Under the pieces are notes generated by a model. It made no database searches, had not been told where the DNA came from, and worked only from the letters and a program-made list of their open reading frames with translations. A stretch of DNA of 64,000 bases from Yponomeuta sedellus (taxonomy: Eukaryota; Arthropoda; Insecta; Lepidoptera; Yponomeutidae): NCBI GenBank assembly GCA_934045075.1, contig OW203721.1, forward strand, positions 382,001 through 446,000, given 5' to 3'. The number at the start of each line of letters is the position of its first letter. Position 1 is the stretch's first letter. Made by a program: the position numbers and the translations under genes. This document shows positions 45,775 through 55,612 of this stretch, in pieces.

Positions 45775-46167
45775 TGTATGTATGTATGTATGTATGTATG
45801 AATGTATGTATGTATGTATGTATGTATGTATGTATGTATGTATGTATGTATGTATGTATGTATGTATGTATGTATGTATGTATGTATGTATGTATGTATG
45901 TATGTATGTATGTATGTATGTATGTATGTATGTATGTATGTATGTATGTATGTATGTATGTATGTATGTATGTATGTATGTATGTATGTATGTATGTATG
46001 TATGTATGTATGTATGTATGTATGTATGTATGTATGTATGTATGTATGTATGTATGTATGTATGTATGTATGTATGTATGTATGTATGTATGTATGTATG
46101 TATGTATGTATGTATGTATGTATGTATGTATGTATGTATGTATGTATGTATGTATGTATGTATGTAT
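45775..46167. repeat. (GTAT)n microsatellite, 393 bp
   Basis: About 98 tetranucleotide units with one 'gaat' variant near 45800. All frames across it are open in at least one phase, giving spurious 'YVCM' and 'YIHT' proteins. Confidence 0.98.
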
Positions 46168-46227
46168 TTGTTAATATAAAACAGAACACGTTACTTATGT
46201 TATAATTAGAATAATTTTAAAACTAAC

Positions 46228-46261
46228 TAGGGCCAGTTTCTAAATTCAGAAACTGGCCCTA
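46228..46261. mobile_element. Minimal MITE P palindrome
   Basis: tagggccagtttct and its exact complement separated by six bases. Only the P termini remain. Confidence 0.7.
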
Positions 46262-46264
46262 ATA

Positions 46265-46790
46265 CTTGATTTTTAAAATTATTATCCTGCTTCGCAGGAA
46301 ACACTTGTGAAATTGGAGCTTATGAGAATTTCACTAATCGGAATCAATCAAAACACTTCTAGTTGTTTTTCATCTAAAACTAAGGTGTCGATCTTAGTCG
46401 ACGATCGACAAAAGTCACGAAGAATCTTGACTTTGTAACACAATTAACTACTTCTTTGGCAATTAAACTTATTGATGGCAATCATGGAATCATATCATAC
46501 GTATAGGCAACTGATGTATTAGGCTTAAGACTTAAAAAAAGATGGTCAGGATGGAGTTTTTTTTCTCCACTACACTAAGGCCTGAAGGCAGCAGCTCACA
46601 TTTCACAATATTGTACATTCAGCAAACAGAATGTCAATTCTATGTGAATTCAGAATTAAATCGATTTGATTTCGTTTTTGGACACACATTATCCATGACA
46701 ACATAAGTAAGGCACAGAGTCTCTACATAAACGTTCGGGGTACATGCATGAGTTTACGATTCTACGTGAGAACTGTTACATTCGTATTGC
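46265..46790. other. No gene; repeat O at 46540-46650
   Basis: 'ggcagcagctcacatttcac', 'gtacattcagcaaacagaat' on minus match 23525-23605 and 56960-57110. Confidence 0.4.
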
Positions 46791-46884
46791 AGTGGTATAA
46801 CCCGTACTATTTAACTCGGCGCCTCGCGCGATTCGATCTTCTTCGCGAGAGATGCCTATTTTGTTTGCGCGGGTTATACCCCTG
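46791..46884. repeat. Short inverted-repeat element
   Basis: cagtggtataacccg at the left and cgggttatacccctg at the right pair with one mismatch; about 94 bp. The core is GC-rich. Confidence 0.5.
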
Positions 46885-47359
46885 GAATAACGTTGTACTG
46901 CTATTGCTTTGTAGACTGCCAAATTGAGCCAAATCACAAACATTGTCGAGCTTTTGCCATTCTATTGAAAAACTATGTAAGCATTAGGGTCTACACTTCT
47001 GCCAAACTCGATAAAGAATAGAGGTAAACAAACCAATTTAGGGTTATCACAACTCACGTTTTACAAATCTTCTATTGTTTACATGATTATAGCCTTTTAC
47101 TTGCTAACTATTTATTAACAATTCCTATTGCAGCATATTTAACTAGAATCACTCAAATAACATGCATATTACCTTGTTATTACGAAAAACAACAAAAAAT
47201 TCGACATTAATTTTATTCGACAGCCCTACAGAAAAAGAAACATGGATGAAATTCAGGTGTGACAAACATTTTGGGAAATTTAGTTTATGCCAACAAGTGA
47301 AGTTTAGTCGTTTGTCAATACGTGTAAATGGCATAAGTATATATAGCATATATGTGTGA
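46885..47359. other. No gene recognised
   Basis: A 65-codon plus frame (47162-47359) just upstream of the transposase remnant has no recognisable domain. It may belong to the same decayed element, but nothing shows this. Confidence 0.3.
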
Positions 47360-47686
47360 CAAAATGGCACAAGACAAAAATATAGATTGCCCCCATATCA
47401 TTGTGAATTAAATCCGATAGAAATCATATGGGGGCAAGTAAAAGGCCATGTTGCTGCCAAAAATAAAAAAAAATAAACGGCCGAACTAAATAAAGGTCCT
47501 GTTAGATGAGGCAATAAGTAAAATTACTCCAGCAGCATGGCAACGTTGTGTTGAACACGTAATTAAAGAAGAGAATAAAACGCCGAATTTGATGGTGTAA
47601 TGGATAATGTCATTGATGAATTTATAATTCAAGTCTCCGGAGACACAAATTCATCCTCCTCTTTGGCCAGTGACAGTGACGATTAG
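47360..47686 (+). pseudogene. DDE transposase C-terminus (Tc1/mariner/IS630 type), decayed
   Basis: Frame 1 reads RLPPYHCELNPIEIIWGQVK. NPIE carries the third acidic residue of the DDE triad. It stops after a poly-A run (about 47475). Further pieces read VLLDEAISKITPAAWQRCVE and, after another shift, VMDNVIDEFIIQVSG and an acidic Ser-rich end SLASDSDD before TAG at 47684-47686. The acidic tail is usual for this lepidopteran transposase group. The N-terminal DNA-binding and first catalytic parts are not visible. Confidence 0.7.
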
Positions 47687-47689
47687 TGT

Positions 47690-49915
47690 GAACATATGAA
47701 TAAAAATATATACAAAGAACTTTCTTTTATTGCAATATTTGCAGTAGCTCCCAATCTCCTCATTTTCATAGTAGCATCTATAGGTACTTATTAATATTAT
47801 AAAGTTGAAGAGTTTGTATGTTTTTTGCTTAAGCGCGCTTAATTCTATAAGGAAAATCATGCGGCATGGCTCTAAATCTGTGTGTCATATTTCAGTGTTG
47901 TCATATGTCATATTCAAATCGGTTAAGCCTTTCACTATAAAATCATAAACATATAAACATAAATAAGCATTTTACATTAGTAGGAGGAACGATTATCATT
48001 TGTATGAAAATGATTTCTAGAAAAGGTTGTTAACATCTGCCTTTTAGGTGTAAACAAGTCGTTGCCTAGCAACGGTTTGTTTATCGCCATTCGTTATCGA
48101 ATTTGGCTCAGGTATAGGGCCAGGTCAAAGCGTCCTGAAAGGCCTGCTCATCAGTATTCCCAAGAGAGGCGGCACTATACGACAACAAAAATATTCAGGC
48201 AGTTATTAAGCTCGGCTTGAAATCTTCCAGCGCGATCGCTGGCCGGCAAAAACGCAGCGTGCAGCTGAGAGGCGCGCTGTTCTCACGCGCTGTGGGAACC
48301 GCGCATGCGCGCACGTGTGCCGCACAAGGCGGGAGCTTTTTTGTTTGTGGCCTCCTTGCTCGAGATGCCGGATTAATTTAAAAAAATAAATTAGTCGGTG
48401 AAGGCGGCCTAACACTGTTTAAACTTCGGGCAATAGGACAATATTTACCACCTCAATTTAAAACTTATCACAAGGCAATGAAGTCCAGTCCACCTTTGAA
48501 ATAACTATTCGCACTAGCTCGGATTAAGGGTTAATTAAAGAAAAGGACTGATCAAGTAGTTGTTCTCACTTTTATTGTAATGCTGACCATGATGTGTGTG
48601 TGAGAGAGAGGCTAATAGTTACTCAGTTTGGATCAACAAATTACGGGTGAAATACATAGAAATTTTAATTCAGTCGCTAAAACTCAAGTTTGATTTTTTT
48701 AAAAGTACCTAGTGTGAGTGAGGTGAGGTATCTTTCGATAATTGATTGATTTTAATAATATTACTTATCTTATGCTTAATTGATTACTTTAAATGATGTA
48801 TACTACTGTCAAACACTATTATTTAGTGTTATATATAGTGCATGAATATCTTTAATGACAAATTTATATTGTGTAAGGAAATAACGCGGGAAATAAAGGC
48901 TTATTATGATTATAAATTCTGTGTCGCTGACGCTCCTTGCAGTTCCCAGGCGGGGTTGCAAACAGCGTCATCTAATTAATTTTGGTGAACCTAACTGACA
49001 GCTGTCAAAAAAGCTGGCAACACTGAAAAGAGCTCGTTAAAAAGTACTTTAAACTGGCGTGCATGCGACATCTAATGAATCATTGATGACGTGAAGTGAA
49101 TCTGCCAGGTTCGTGGCCAGTGGGAATACCCTGATCTCTGCCTACCCCTGGGATGCAGGCGTGAGATGTGTTAAAGACTCCTTGTAATTATTTTATTGCG
49201 TGTATTTTTTTAAAAACCCTCTTAAGCAATATGGCGTCGCACAGGCATTAGTGACGTCACTGTTCAGTGAACAAACAAATGTCAAATCAACTCTCGGGTT
49301 CCCGGATCGCTAATTATAATTTATTATACTGCCCTGTGACGTCATTATAGATTCAACCAATCCTTGCCGTGTTCTATAAGATTGCTACAGATACAAATAA
49401 TCAAGTTTGATCCTGCTTTTTTAGCAGTGATAATTTTTTTGTAGTTAAAATGCCTTACGTCGGTTTTAAAACTCATAATTGATACCAATGGTACAGCCTA
49501 TTGTACAACTATTCTTTACTAGTTTATCATTATCAGTAAACAACACACTTGGCGGGAGGTCAATAAAGAATTCAATAATAAAACCAACAATAATTGACCG
49601 TGCTATATGCGGTACTAAATATAACCCTTTCTTTACAAATGTAAAGCTTACATTACGCGAGTCAGTTCTGTCGACGGGACAAAAACACGCGTCTCCACGC
49701 AGCGCGGTATAAAATATAGGTGTGCAGCGAGTGACTGGGCATCGAACCTGACCCGTTAGCCCCCGGACCAGTTTTAGAGGCTGCGCCGGTGTAGCGCGGT
49801 CGGCGAGAGATGTCGCAGCAAAGCCTGCCTCGCGCCAACTCTATTTGTCACTACTATATTTCCGTTTATCCAGCGATAACCTCTATTCAAGGAATTAGTA
49901 CAACAATTGTTTGTA
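47690..49915. other. No gene; CpG-rich patch and repeat N
   Basis: 48225-48350 is CpG-rich (gcgcatgcgcgcacgtgtgc). 49228-49300 is repeat N ('caatatggcgtcgcacaggc', 'gtgacgtcactg'). About 49136-49172 is a minus-strand J end. No gene model is supported. Confidence 0.35.
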
Positions 49916-49917
49916 GC

Positions 49918-50165
49918 CTATAAATCTCCCACTTCAGGGCACCGACCCTCTCTCTGAGAGTGAGCGTAAGCTTAATTACTACGCCTGTATGCCCACCGTG
50001 GATTGGTAATTTCAAGCGTTTATAAAGAAAGCGTTACATTGGTTTTCCATTTTTTTACTTAGCCTATAAAAGCCCCACTGCAGGGCAGGTCTTCGCTCAG
50101 AGAGAGAATATGGGCTTAATTTCCACGCGTGCCCACCGCGGATTGGGAATTTCAAGCGCTGAGAT
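49918..50165 (-). repeat. Two copies of repeat H in tandem
   Basis: 49918-50030 and 50063-50165 in the same orientation, each ending 'caccg(c/t)ggattgg(t/g)aatttcaagcg'. The 145-bp offset suggests a local duplication. Confidence 0.65.
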
Positions 50166-50308
50166 TAGTACATGTGACTGTGTTATGTATGTGGAAGATA
50201 AAATAATTATAATATTAGTTACCGCCACAGCATCAGTTTATGCGTTTCTTGTTATTATGGCAAAGCAATAAATAAATATTTAAGGGTTTGGCTCAAAAAA
50301 AGTTACGT

Positions 50309-50409
50309 TAATAAAATATTATCCCAGGTGTAATAAAATATTATCCCAGGGGTAATAAAATATTATCCCAGGGGTAATAAAATATTATCCCAGGGGTAAT
50401 AAAATATTG
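50309..50409 (+). repeat. 22-bp minisatellite, 4.6 units
   Basis: Unit taataaaatattatcccagg plus two bases, starting at 50309, 50331, 50353, 50375 and 50397. Almost identical units indicate recent expansion. Confidence 0.9.
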
Positions 50410-50479
50410 AAAAAACACTAGAGTGATATCAAGTATGCTATGTCTCAATTAAAGTTTTTCTCTCTCCGGATTCCAAGTT

Positions 50480-50563
50480 TCATGTAACTCCGTTCAGCCC
50501 TTATTGGGTGATTGAGTAACAAACATCCGAACAACTTCACAAACTTTCACATATATAATATTA
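50480..50563 (-). mobile_element. Helitron-like family 2, 5' end
   Basis: Minus strand: 'tataatattatatatgtgaa', 'agtttgtgaagttgttcgg', 'gtttgttactcaatcaccc'. SINE A is inserted at its start. Confidence 0.5.
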
Positions 50564-50671
50564 TACTATTTTTTTATTTTTAATGCACTAACCCGTGCTA
50601 AGGACACGGATAGCCAAAGGTTGCGGGTTCGAATCACGGCATGGGTGAAATTTTTAGCCTCTAAATAGATG
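50564..50671 (-). mobile_element. SINE A with inverted 5' part and TSD
   Basis: As at 11978-12090: minus-sense tail (50579-50606) next to an inverted tRNA-like half (ggttgcgggttcgaatcacg on plus). Flanked by a perfect 10-bp duplication, TATAATATTA, at 50554-50563 and 50672-50681. Confidence 0.75.
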
Positions 50672-50681
50672 TATAATATTA

Positions 50682-51620
50682 GTAAGATTTAAAACATATG
50701 GTGATAGTTCACGAGAGCTCCATGCCACACCGACGCCCGGCAAATAGGCTAACGATGTGAGGAAAGCCTTCGCGCACCGCCCGCACTATAACTATAGTTA
50801 AGTGTGGCTGCTAACTTGTACCATTTAAAACTTGTACGTACTACAGTAGCTTTTATTATTCCTGTTACACACTTACAGTACAACTAGTGGAGACTTGGAA
50901 CTAGCCAGGCAGCATGCTCAATGGATCGATAGAAATCTAAATAGATAGAATATTCTTTATTTTTTTATAGTTATAGTGAATTGTAGTATATAACATACCC
51001 GATACCGTCTGAAGCTTTAGCACAGTGTCAAGACCTACCAATGTGCATAGAACACTATTTACAAAGATTAGATATATTATGTAATGTCGTGCTCACCTGT
51101 AATTGGCTAATATACTAAAATAGACCCTAAGCTAAGCTATCTTGTAACACTTGTATAGGTATGTTACCTGTTGGTGTGCCTTAAGTAAATAAAAAAATAT
51201 ATTAGGGCTTTATTTTTTAGAACTACAATTAGATCAATATTGTAAGCTCGATTAACCCATAGACTAATATACCAAGAGCCTCTGCCAACAAACTGTTATG
51301 CAATTGGGCACAAACCAACTTCTGTATTTTTCTATTTTGTTGTACAGTTTGTCCAAAGAATTATGTAACAGGAAGTGAAACTTTAGTGGTATTATCGAAA
51401 GTTAAGACCGTTTACTACCTTTAATTAAGCACAATACATCTTTTAATGAAATTACTGTGGTATTTAATTGTTTAATGCTTTTAACTGCAAGAAATTAACT
51501 AACACAGACGTAAAGTCTAAGCAAAACCTCTTTCACTCTTTAATTTTACACTTTTTGGACAAAGTATATTTTATATTGAATATACATCTTCAATCATACT
51601 GATTGATTGGTTTGGTTCGA
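50682..51620. other. No gene recognised
   Basis: AT-rich non-coding DNA; a possible LINE tail 'agatagaatattctttattt' at about 50942. Confidence 0.3.
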
Positions 51621-51621
51621 A

Positions 51622-51745
51622 ATTTCACTGATGCTGGTGAGTCACCAACTAGCTCAGTTGGAAGACCGCTGGCACAGATAGCCAGAGGTCGCTGGTTTGA
51701 ATCCCGGCATAGATGGAATTTTTAGCCTTTTTAAAATTGTCCTTA
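51622..51745 (+). mobile_element. SINE A, 5' portion, interrupted by the LINE
   Basis: 'cgaaatttcactgatgctgg', A box 'ctagctcagttggaagacc', B box 'gctggtttgaatcccggc', 'ttttagcc', then attgtcctta where the LINE begins. The tail resumes at 55577. Confidence 0.85.
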
Positions 51746-51957
51746 ATGAAATGAAATGAAATGAAATGAAATGAAATGAAAAGGTTTTATTCAAAGTAGC
51801 ACAGAAACTGCGGCTTAATGAACGTTACAATTCAAACTAGGTGTCCATTTCAAAATCTAGATCATTTAGGAGAAAAAATGGACAAAAAAACTCCTAACTT
51901 AGTCTTTTCAAAAGTCCTTAATTAACATAGTTTACATAATTATTTTGAACATAGAAC

Positions 51958-54852
51958 TCATACATTGTACTGGCTTTCATTCCAGACCTCATTGTCATCT
52001 AAATAATCCTTTATGTTATAGTAGCCCTTTTGGCACAAAGTGTGCTTAACATATTTTTTGAACCGCGATTCAGGCAAGCTTAATATATCTTCAGGGATTT
52101 TATTATAGAAGCGTATACAATGCCCCATGAAGGATGTATTAACCTTTGCCAGCCTAAATAGTGGGAACAAAAGTTTATGTTTATTTCTAGTATTTACATT
52201 GTGTTGGCTACCTAAAGTTTTAAAGTTACTGATATTTTTCCTAACGTACATAATGTTTTCATATATATACTGACTGGCAACTGTCAGGATGTTAGTTTCT
52301 TTAAAGAAATCTCTTAACGAATCTCTACTACCCAGCCTATAAATGAATCTGATCGCTCTCTTCTGCAAGACGAAGATGGTCTCAATATCTGCTGCCCGTC
52401 CCCACAGTAGTATGCCATAGGACATAAGACTATGGAAGTAACTAAAATAAACAAGCCTAGCAGTTGCGACGTCAGTTAGTTCACTAATTCTTTTGACTGC
52501 ATATGCTGCTGAACTAAGCCTATTTGCTAATTTTTCTATATGAGGACCCCATTGAAGCTTTGCATCAATTGTGATACCTAGGAATACAGTTTCATTCACA
52601 AGGTCTAATTTGTCATTCCCCAGTAAAACATTGCTGTCTACCGTTTTGACATTTGGAAGAGTGAACTTTATACATTTCGTCTTTTTTGAATTTAACAATA
52701 AGTTATTAGAAGTAAACCAATTTAGTACCCGAGAGAGAGAATTATTTGTATTGTCAAGGTCATTTTCTTGTCTCTTAATTTTAAAAATAAGAGACGTGTC
52801 ATCTGCAAATAATACTATCTCTGACATATTTTGAACCATGAACGGCAAATCATTTACATATACGAGGAAGAGGAACGGCCCCAAAATCGATCCCTGTGGC
52901 ACTCCTATCCTGACCTCTGACCCTGAAGATTTAGTTCTATTTATATCAGCTCTTTGAACTCTCCCTTCTAAATATGATGTTATAAGTTTTAGGCTATTCC
53001 CGTTTATACCATAGTGCTTTAATTTTAAAAGAAGTGTTTTATGGTCAACGCAATCAAATGCTTTCGACAAGTCACAGAATACGCCTATAGCATCCTTGCG
53101 CTCTTCCCATGCACTAAATATATGTTTAACTAACATGACGCCGGCGTCCGTTGTAGAGCGCCCTTGCGTAAAGCCGAATTGCTGACCATGGAGAAGTTGA
53201 TAGTCATTGAAATGTGTAAGCAGCTGACCTAGAACTATCTTCTCGAATATTTTACTCAAAACGGGTAGAACTGAGACTGGTCTGAAATTTGTGGGATCTT
53301 GCTTATCACCACTTTTAAATAAAGGAACGAGCCTACTATATTTCATTAGATCAGGGAATATACCCTCATCTAAACATTTGTTAAAGATTTTGGCTAAATG
53401 GGGTGCTAGGGTATCGATTACTGAGCTAACTACTGTTACTGACATACCCCATAAGTCCTCAGTTTTTTTAAGCTTTAGCTTTTTAAACGATTTAATCACG
53501 GTATGGGCTTCAATATAGTCGAACGAAAAATCGTGATGGCATGGGGGGACATTGTCTTTCAAAATACTTTCAGCAAGAGCTGGAGAAGAGTCTAAAGGAG
53601 CTGTCGTTACAATTGGAACATTTGTAAAGAACTGTTCAAAAGCCGTAGCAATGTCTTCATTTGAGGTTATTAATTTATCATCTATTTTAAGTGAAAGTTC
53701 GCGATCTCCTGATTTGGATTTACCGGTTTCCTTATTTATAATAGCCCAAATTGTTCTGGATTTATTAGACGATTGAAGGATTTTTGATTTTATATGCTCA
53801 CATTTTGCTTTGTGGCAGACGGCCTTAAATAATTTTGAATATAGTTTAACATACTGTATAAAACTGGGGTCATATGTGTATGTTTTTTTCTCATATAGCG
53901 CATATAGTGTGTCCCTGCTTTTTCGGATGCCGGCAGTAGCCCATTCACTAAATGCTACTTTATTTCTTTTTGATGATAACTTTTTTAATTTAAAAACTTT
54001 TTCAAAACTACCTGAAACAACTTTGAATAAATCTCCATAATGAGCATTTGCATTAAGGGTCTTATTATTTTGTGTAGGTAAGCTACTTTGTATGTAATTT
54101 CTAAATAATTCCATCTTTTTTGCTGTAATGGGCCGATAAATTATATCTTGCTCCTTTTTTTTAAAATCTGCTTCAAAGTGGACAATTTGACCATTGTGGT
54201 CTGACTTTAAGCAAGTTACTGTAGAACAATGCGAAAATTCACAGTCGCAGAATACATTGTCAAGACAGGTGGCTGTGTTTTCGGTAATCCTAGAAGGCTC
54301 TAAGAAAATATTAACTAAATTAAAAGACTTGAAAATAAGTTTTAATTTGTTATTTAAAACGGAGTCTACCAGCAAGTCTATATTAAAATCTCCACATACT
54401 ATAACTTTCTTGCTACTACTTGAAGCTACCTTTAAAACATCCTCTAGTACGGATTCAAATAAACTGTAGTCACTGGCGGGGGGCCTGTATACGCTTACTA
54501 CAATATGCTTAGCCAGTTCAACACATGATAGTTCTACAACTTTTTCAACAGAAAGTCTGCTAATATCTTTTCGTTCTTTATACTTCAAACTACTATTTAC
54601 TATTATTAAAGATCCACCATGCAATGCAGACTTTCTATTAAAGCAACTGGCTATTTCATAATTATTTACAGAAAAATTCATTTGGGACTCTAGTAGCCAG
54701 TGCTCAGTGACACAGAGTACATCTACTCTATGTTGTTCTAGAAATAACTCTAATTCTAGTAATTTACCAGAAAAACCGCCCTGTAAATTTTGATTAGCTA
54801 AGATAAGTTTTTTTAAGGGGGGCTTTTCTGTTGTCTGCGCTGATAGTTTAAA
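51958..54852 (-). CDS. LINE ORF2: AP endonuclease and reverse transcriptase
   Basis: The protein nicks target DNA and copies the LINE RNA at the nick. The frame opens after a TGA at 54853-54855. It reads 57 codons, with LILANQNLQGGFSGKLLELE and VLCVTEHWL of the endonuclease N-terminus, before the first ATG (54679-54681). From that Met there are 907 residues: YRPP 65-68, GDFNID 97-102, LDN 140-142 and SDHN 160-163 are endonuclease motifs. FRPVSVLPVLSKIFEKI, CDLSKAFDCVDH, VPQGSILGP (594-602) and FADD (625-628) are RT motifs, with both catalytic aspartates present. No RNase H is seen. Because the endonuclease starts before the first ATG, translation probably uses reinitiation or another start. 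ORF1 stops 28 bases upstream. Confidence 0.9.
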   Translation of the reverse strand, partial: FKLSAQTTEKPPLKKLILANQNLQGGFSGKLLELELFLEQHRVDVLCVTEHWLLESQMNFSVNNYEIASCFNRKSALHGGSLIIVNSSLKYKERKDISRLSVEKVVELSCVELAKHIVVSVYRPPASDYSLFESVLEDVLKVASSSSKKVIVCGDFNIDLLVDSVLNNKLKLIFKSFNLVNIFLEPSRITENTATCLDNVFCDCEFSHCSTVTCLKSDHNGQIVHFEADFKKKEQDIIYRPITAKKMELFRNYIQSSLPTQNNKTLNANAHYGDLFKVVSGSFEKVFKLKKLSSKRNKVAFSEWATAGIRKSRDTLYALYEKKTYTYDPSFIQYVKLYSKLFKAVCHKAKCEHIKSKILQSSNKSRTIWAIINKETGKSKSGDRELSLKIDDKLITSNEDIATAFEQFFTNVPIVTTAPLDSSPALAESILKDNVPPCHHDFSFDYIEAHTVIKSFKKLKLKKTEDLWGMSVTVVSSVIDTLAPHLAKIFNKCLDEGIFPDLMKYSRLVPLFKSGDKQDPTNFRPVSVLPVLSKIFEKIVLGQLLTHFNDYQLLHGQQFGFTQGRSTTDAGVMLVKHIFSAWEERKDAIGVFCDLSKAFDCVDHKTLLLKLKHYGINGNSLKLITSYLEGRVQRADINRTKSSGSEVRIGVPQGSILGPFLFLVYVNDLPFMVQNMSEIVLFADDTSLIFKIKRQENDLDNTNNSLSRVLNWFTSNNLLLNSKKTKCIKFTLPNVKTVDSNVLLGNDKLDLVNETVFLGITIDAKLQWGPHIEKLANRLSSAAYAVKRISELTDVATARLVYFSYFHSLMSYGILLWGRAADIETIFVLQKRAIRFIYRLGSRDSLRDFFKETNILTVASQYIYENIMYVRKNISNFKTLGSQHNVNTRNKHKLLFPLFRLAKVNTSFMGHCIRFYNKIPEDILSLPESRFKKYVKHTLCQKGYYNIKDYLDDNEVWNESQYNV

Positions 54853-54879
54853 TCAGCAGTCAAGCTTAACCTACTTATA

Positions 54880-55576
54880 CTAGGTTTTTTTTAAAACCTC
54901 AGAATACAGAGGTTTGAGTGTAGAACTTCTACAGTTAGCAACTTTAGTTGGTCCCTGTTTTATTGTCTCAACAATAATGGGGTCATAAATATTGAATGCC
55001 AATAATTTGGCAATCTGTCGTTTCGAAGAAAGAGGCACATGCATTGTGTCCCTAGTCAATATAAAGTTTCGAATAAAATTATTCGTATCAAAATATAATA
55101 CTTTGTCTCGATGGCCAAAGGTCATATTAAACAATAGCCGATTTAACTTATCTAACCGGGCATTTTGTGTCTCTGACAGAGTTTTTGAGTAAGGGAAAGC
55201 GCAAATTACAATTTTTCTTGCTTGAAGAGCAACTATAGAATCAAAATAATTTGTCAAATCTTGTTGCTGTATTCCTGTGCTGTCCCCTATTAATAACACA
55301 ACAGTAGTATTATTATCATACTCCTTACTAAGCATGCAGTTAACTATTTGCATGTAAGATGCATAGGGCATACATATATTTTCAACATGTTGTTTTAAGT
55401 TATTTTGTAGTCTACTGCCTAAACCTAAACCTAATTTATCTGAATAAATAATGGTTTTGTACTGGATGTCATTGTCAGGAACTCGGTAGCTGGTGGGTCT
55501 AGACTGCGGCTGTGCAACCAGTATGGCATCAGGGGTCGGTGTTGCACTGCGCTGCTCGTTGACTGGAACTGAAGAG
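54880..55576 (-). CDS. LINE ORF1, 3' part, SGNH-esterase-like
   Basis: The open frame extends to an ATG at 55693-55695 (271 codons). Only residues 40-271 come from the LINE; the first 39 are read from flanking DNA and the SINE A tail. Likely SGNH blocks: IIYSDKLGLGLG (about 83-94, block I), VVLLIGDST (132-140, block III) and DTMHV (206-210, D-x-x-H of block V). CR1/L2-type ORF1 proteins often carry such an esterase; the usual GDS and GxND words are altered here, so activity is uncertain. The N-terminal part of ORF1 is lost by truncation. Confidence 0.7.
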
Positions 55577-55612
55577 CTTAGCACGGGTGATTGCATTAAA
55601 AAGAATATAATA
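55577..55612 (+). mobile_element. SINE A tail, severed by the LINE
   Basis: cttagcacgggtgattgcat followed by taaaaagaatataat continues the SINE A consensus from the break at 51745. Confidence 0.8.

Larger units (their letters stand above)
51746..55576 (-). mobile_element. Non-LTR retrotransposon (CR1/L2-like group), 5'-truncated
   Basis: 3831 bp. The 3' end is a tail of seven TTCAT units (51746-51780), preceded by a 3' UTR of about 177 bp. Then ORF2 (endonuclease plus RT) and the 3' part of ORF1 (SGNH-like). The 5' end is truncated inside ORF1 at the junction with SINE A. The target duplication is short: ctta at 51742-51745 and 55577-55580. The ORF1 esterase plus AP endonuclease plus RT order fits the CR1/L2/Daphne-like group; the exact clade needs a phylogeny. 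The frames are intact, so the insertion is probably young. Confidence 0.9.

Noticed and set aside
45548..46205. Open frames of 125-208 codons with YVCM/YIHT repeats
   Set aside because: They are translations of the (GTAT)n microsatellite, open on both strands at once.
51958..54852. Host gene for a reverse-transcriptase-like protein
   Set aside because: The 3' UTR, (TTCAT)n tail, insertion into SINE A and other truncated copies show it is a mobile LINE.
52571..55192. Several plus-strand frames of 66-91 codons
   Set aside because: They lie antisense to LINE ORF1 and ORF2 and have no domains of their own.
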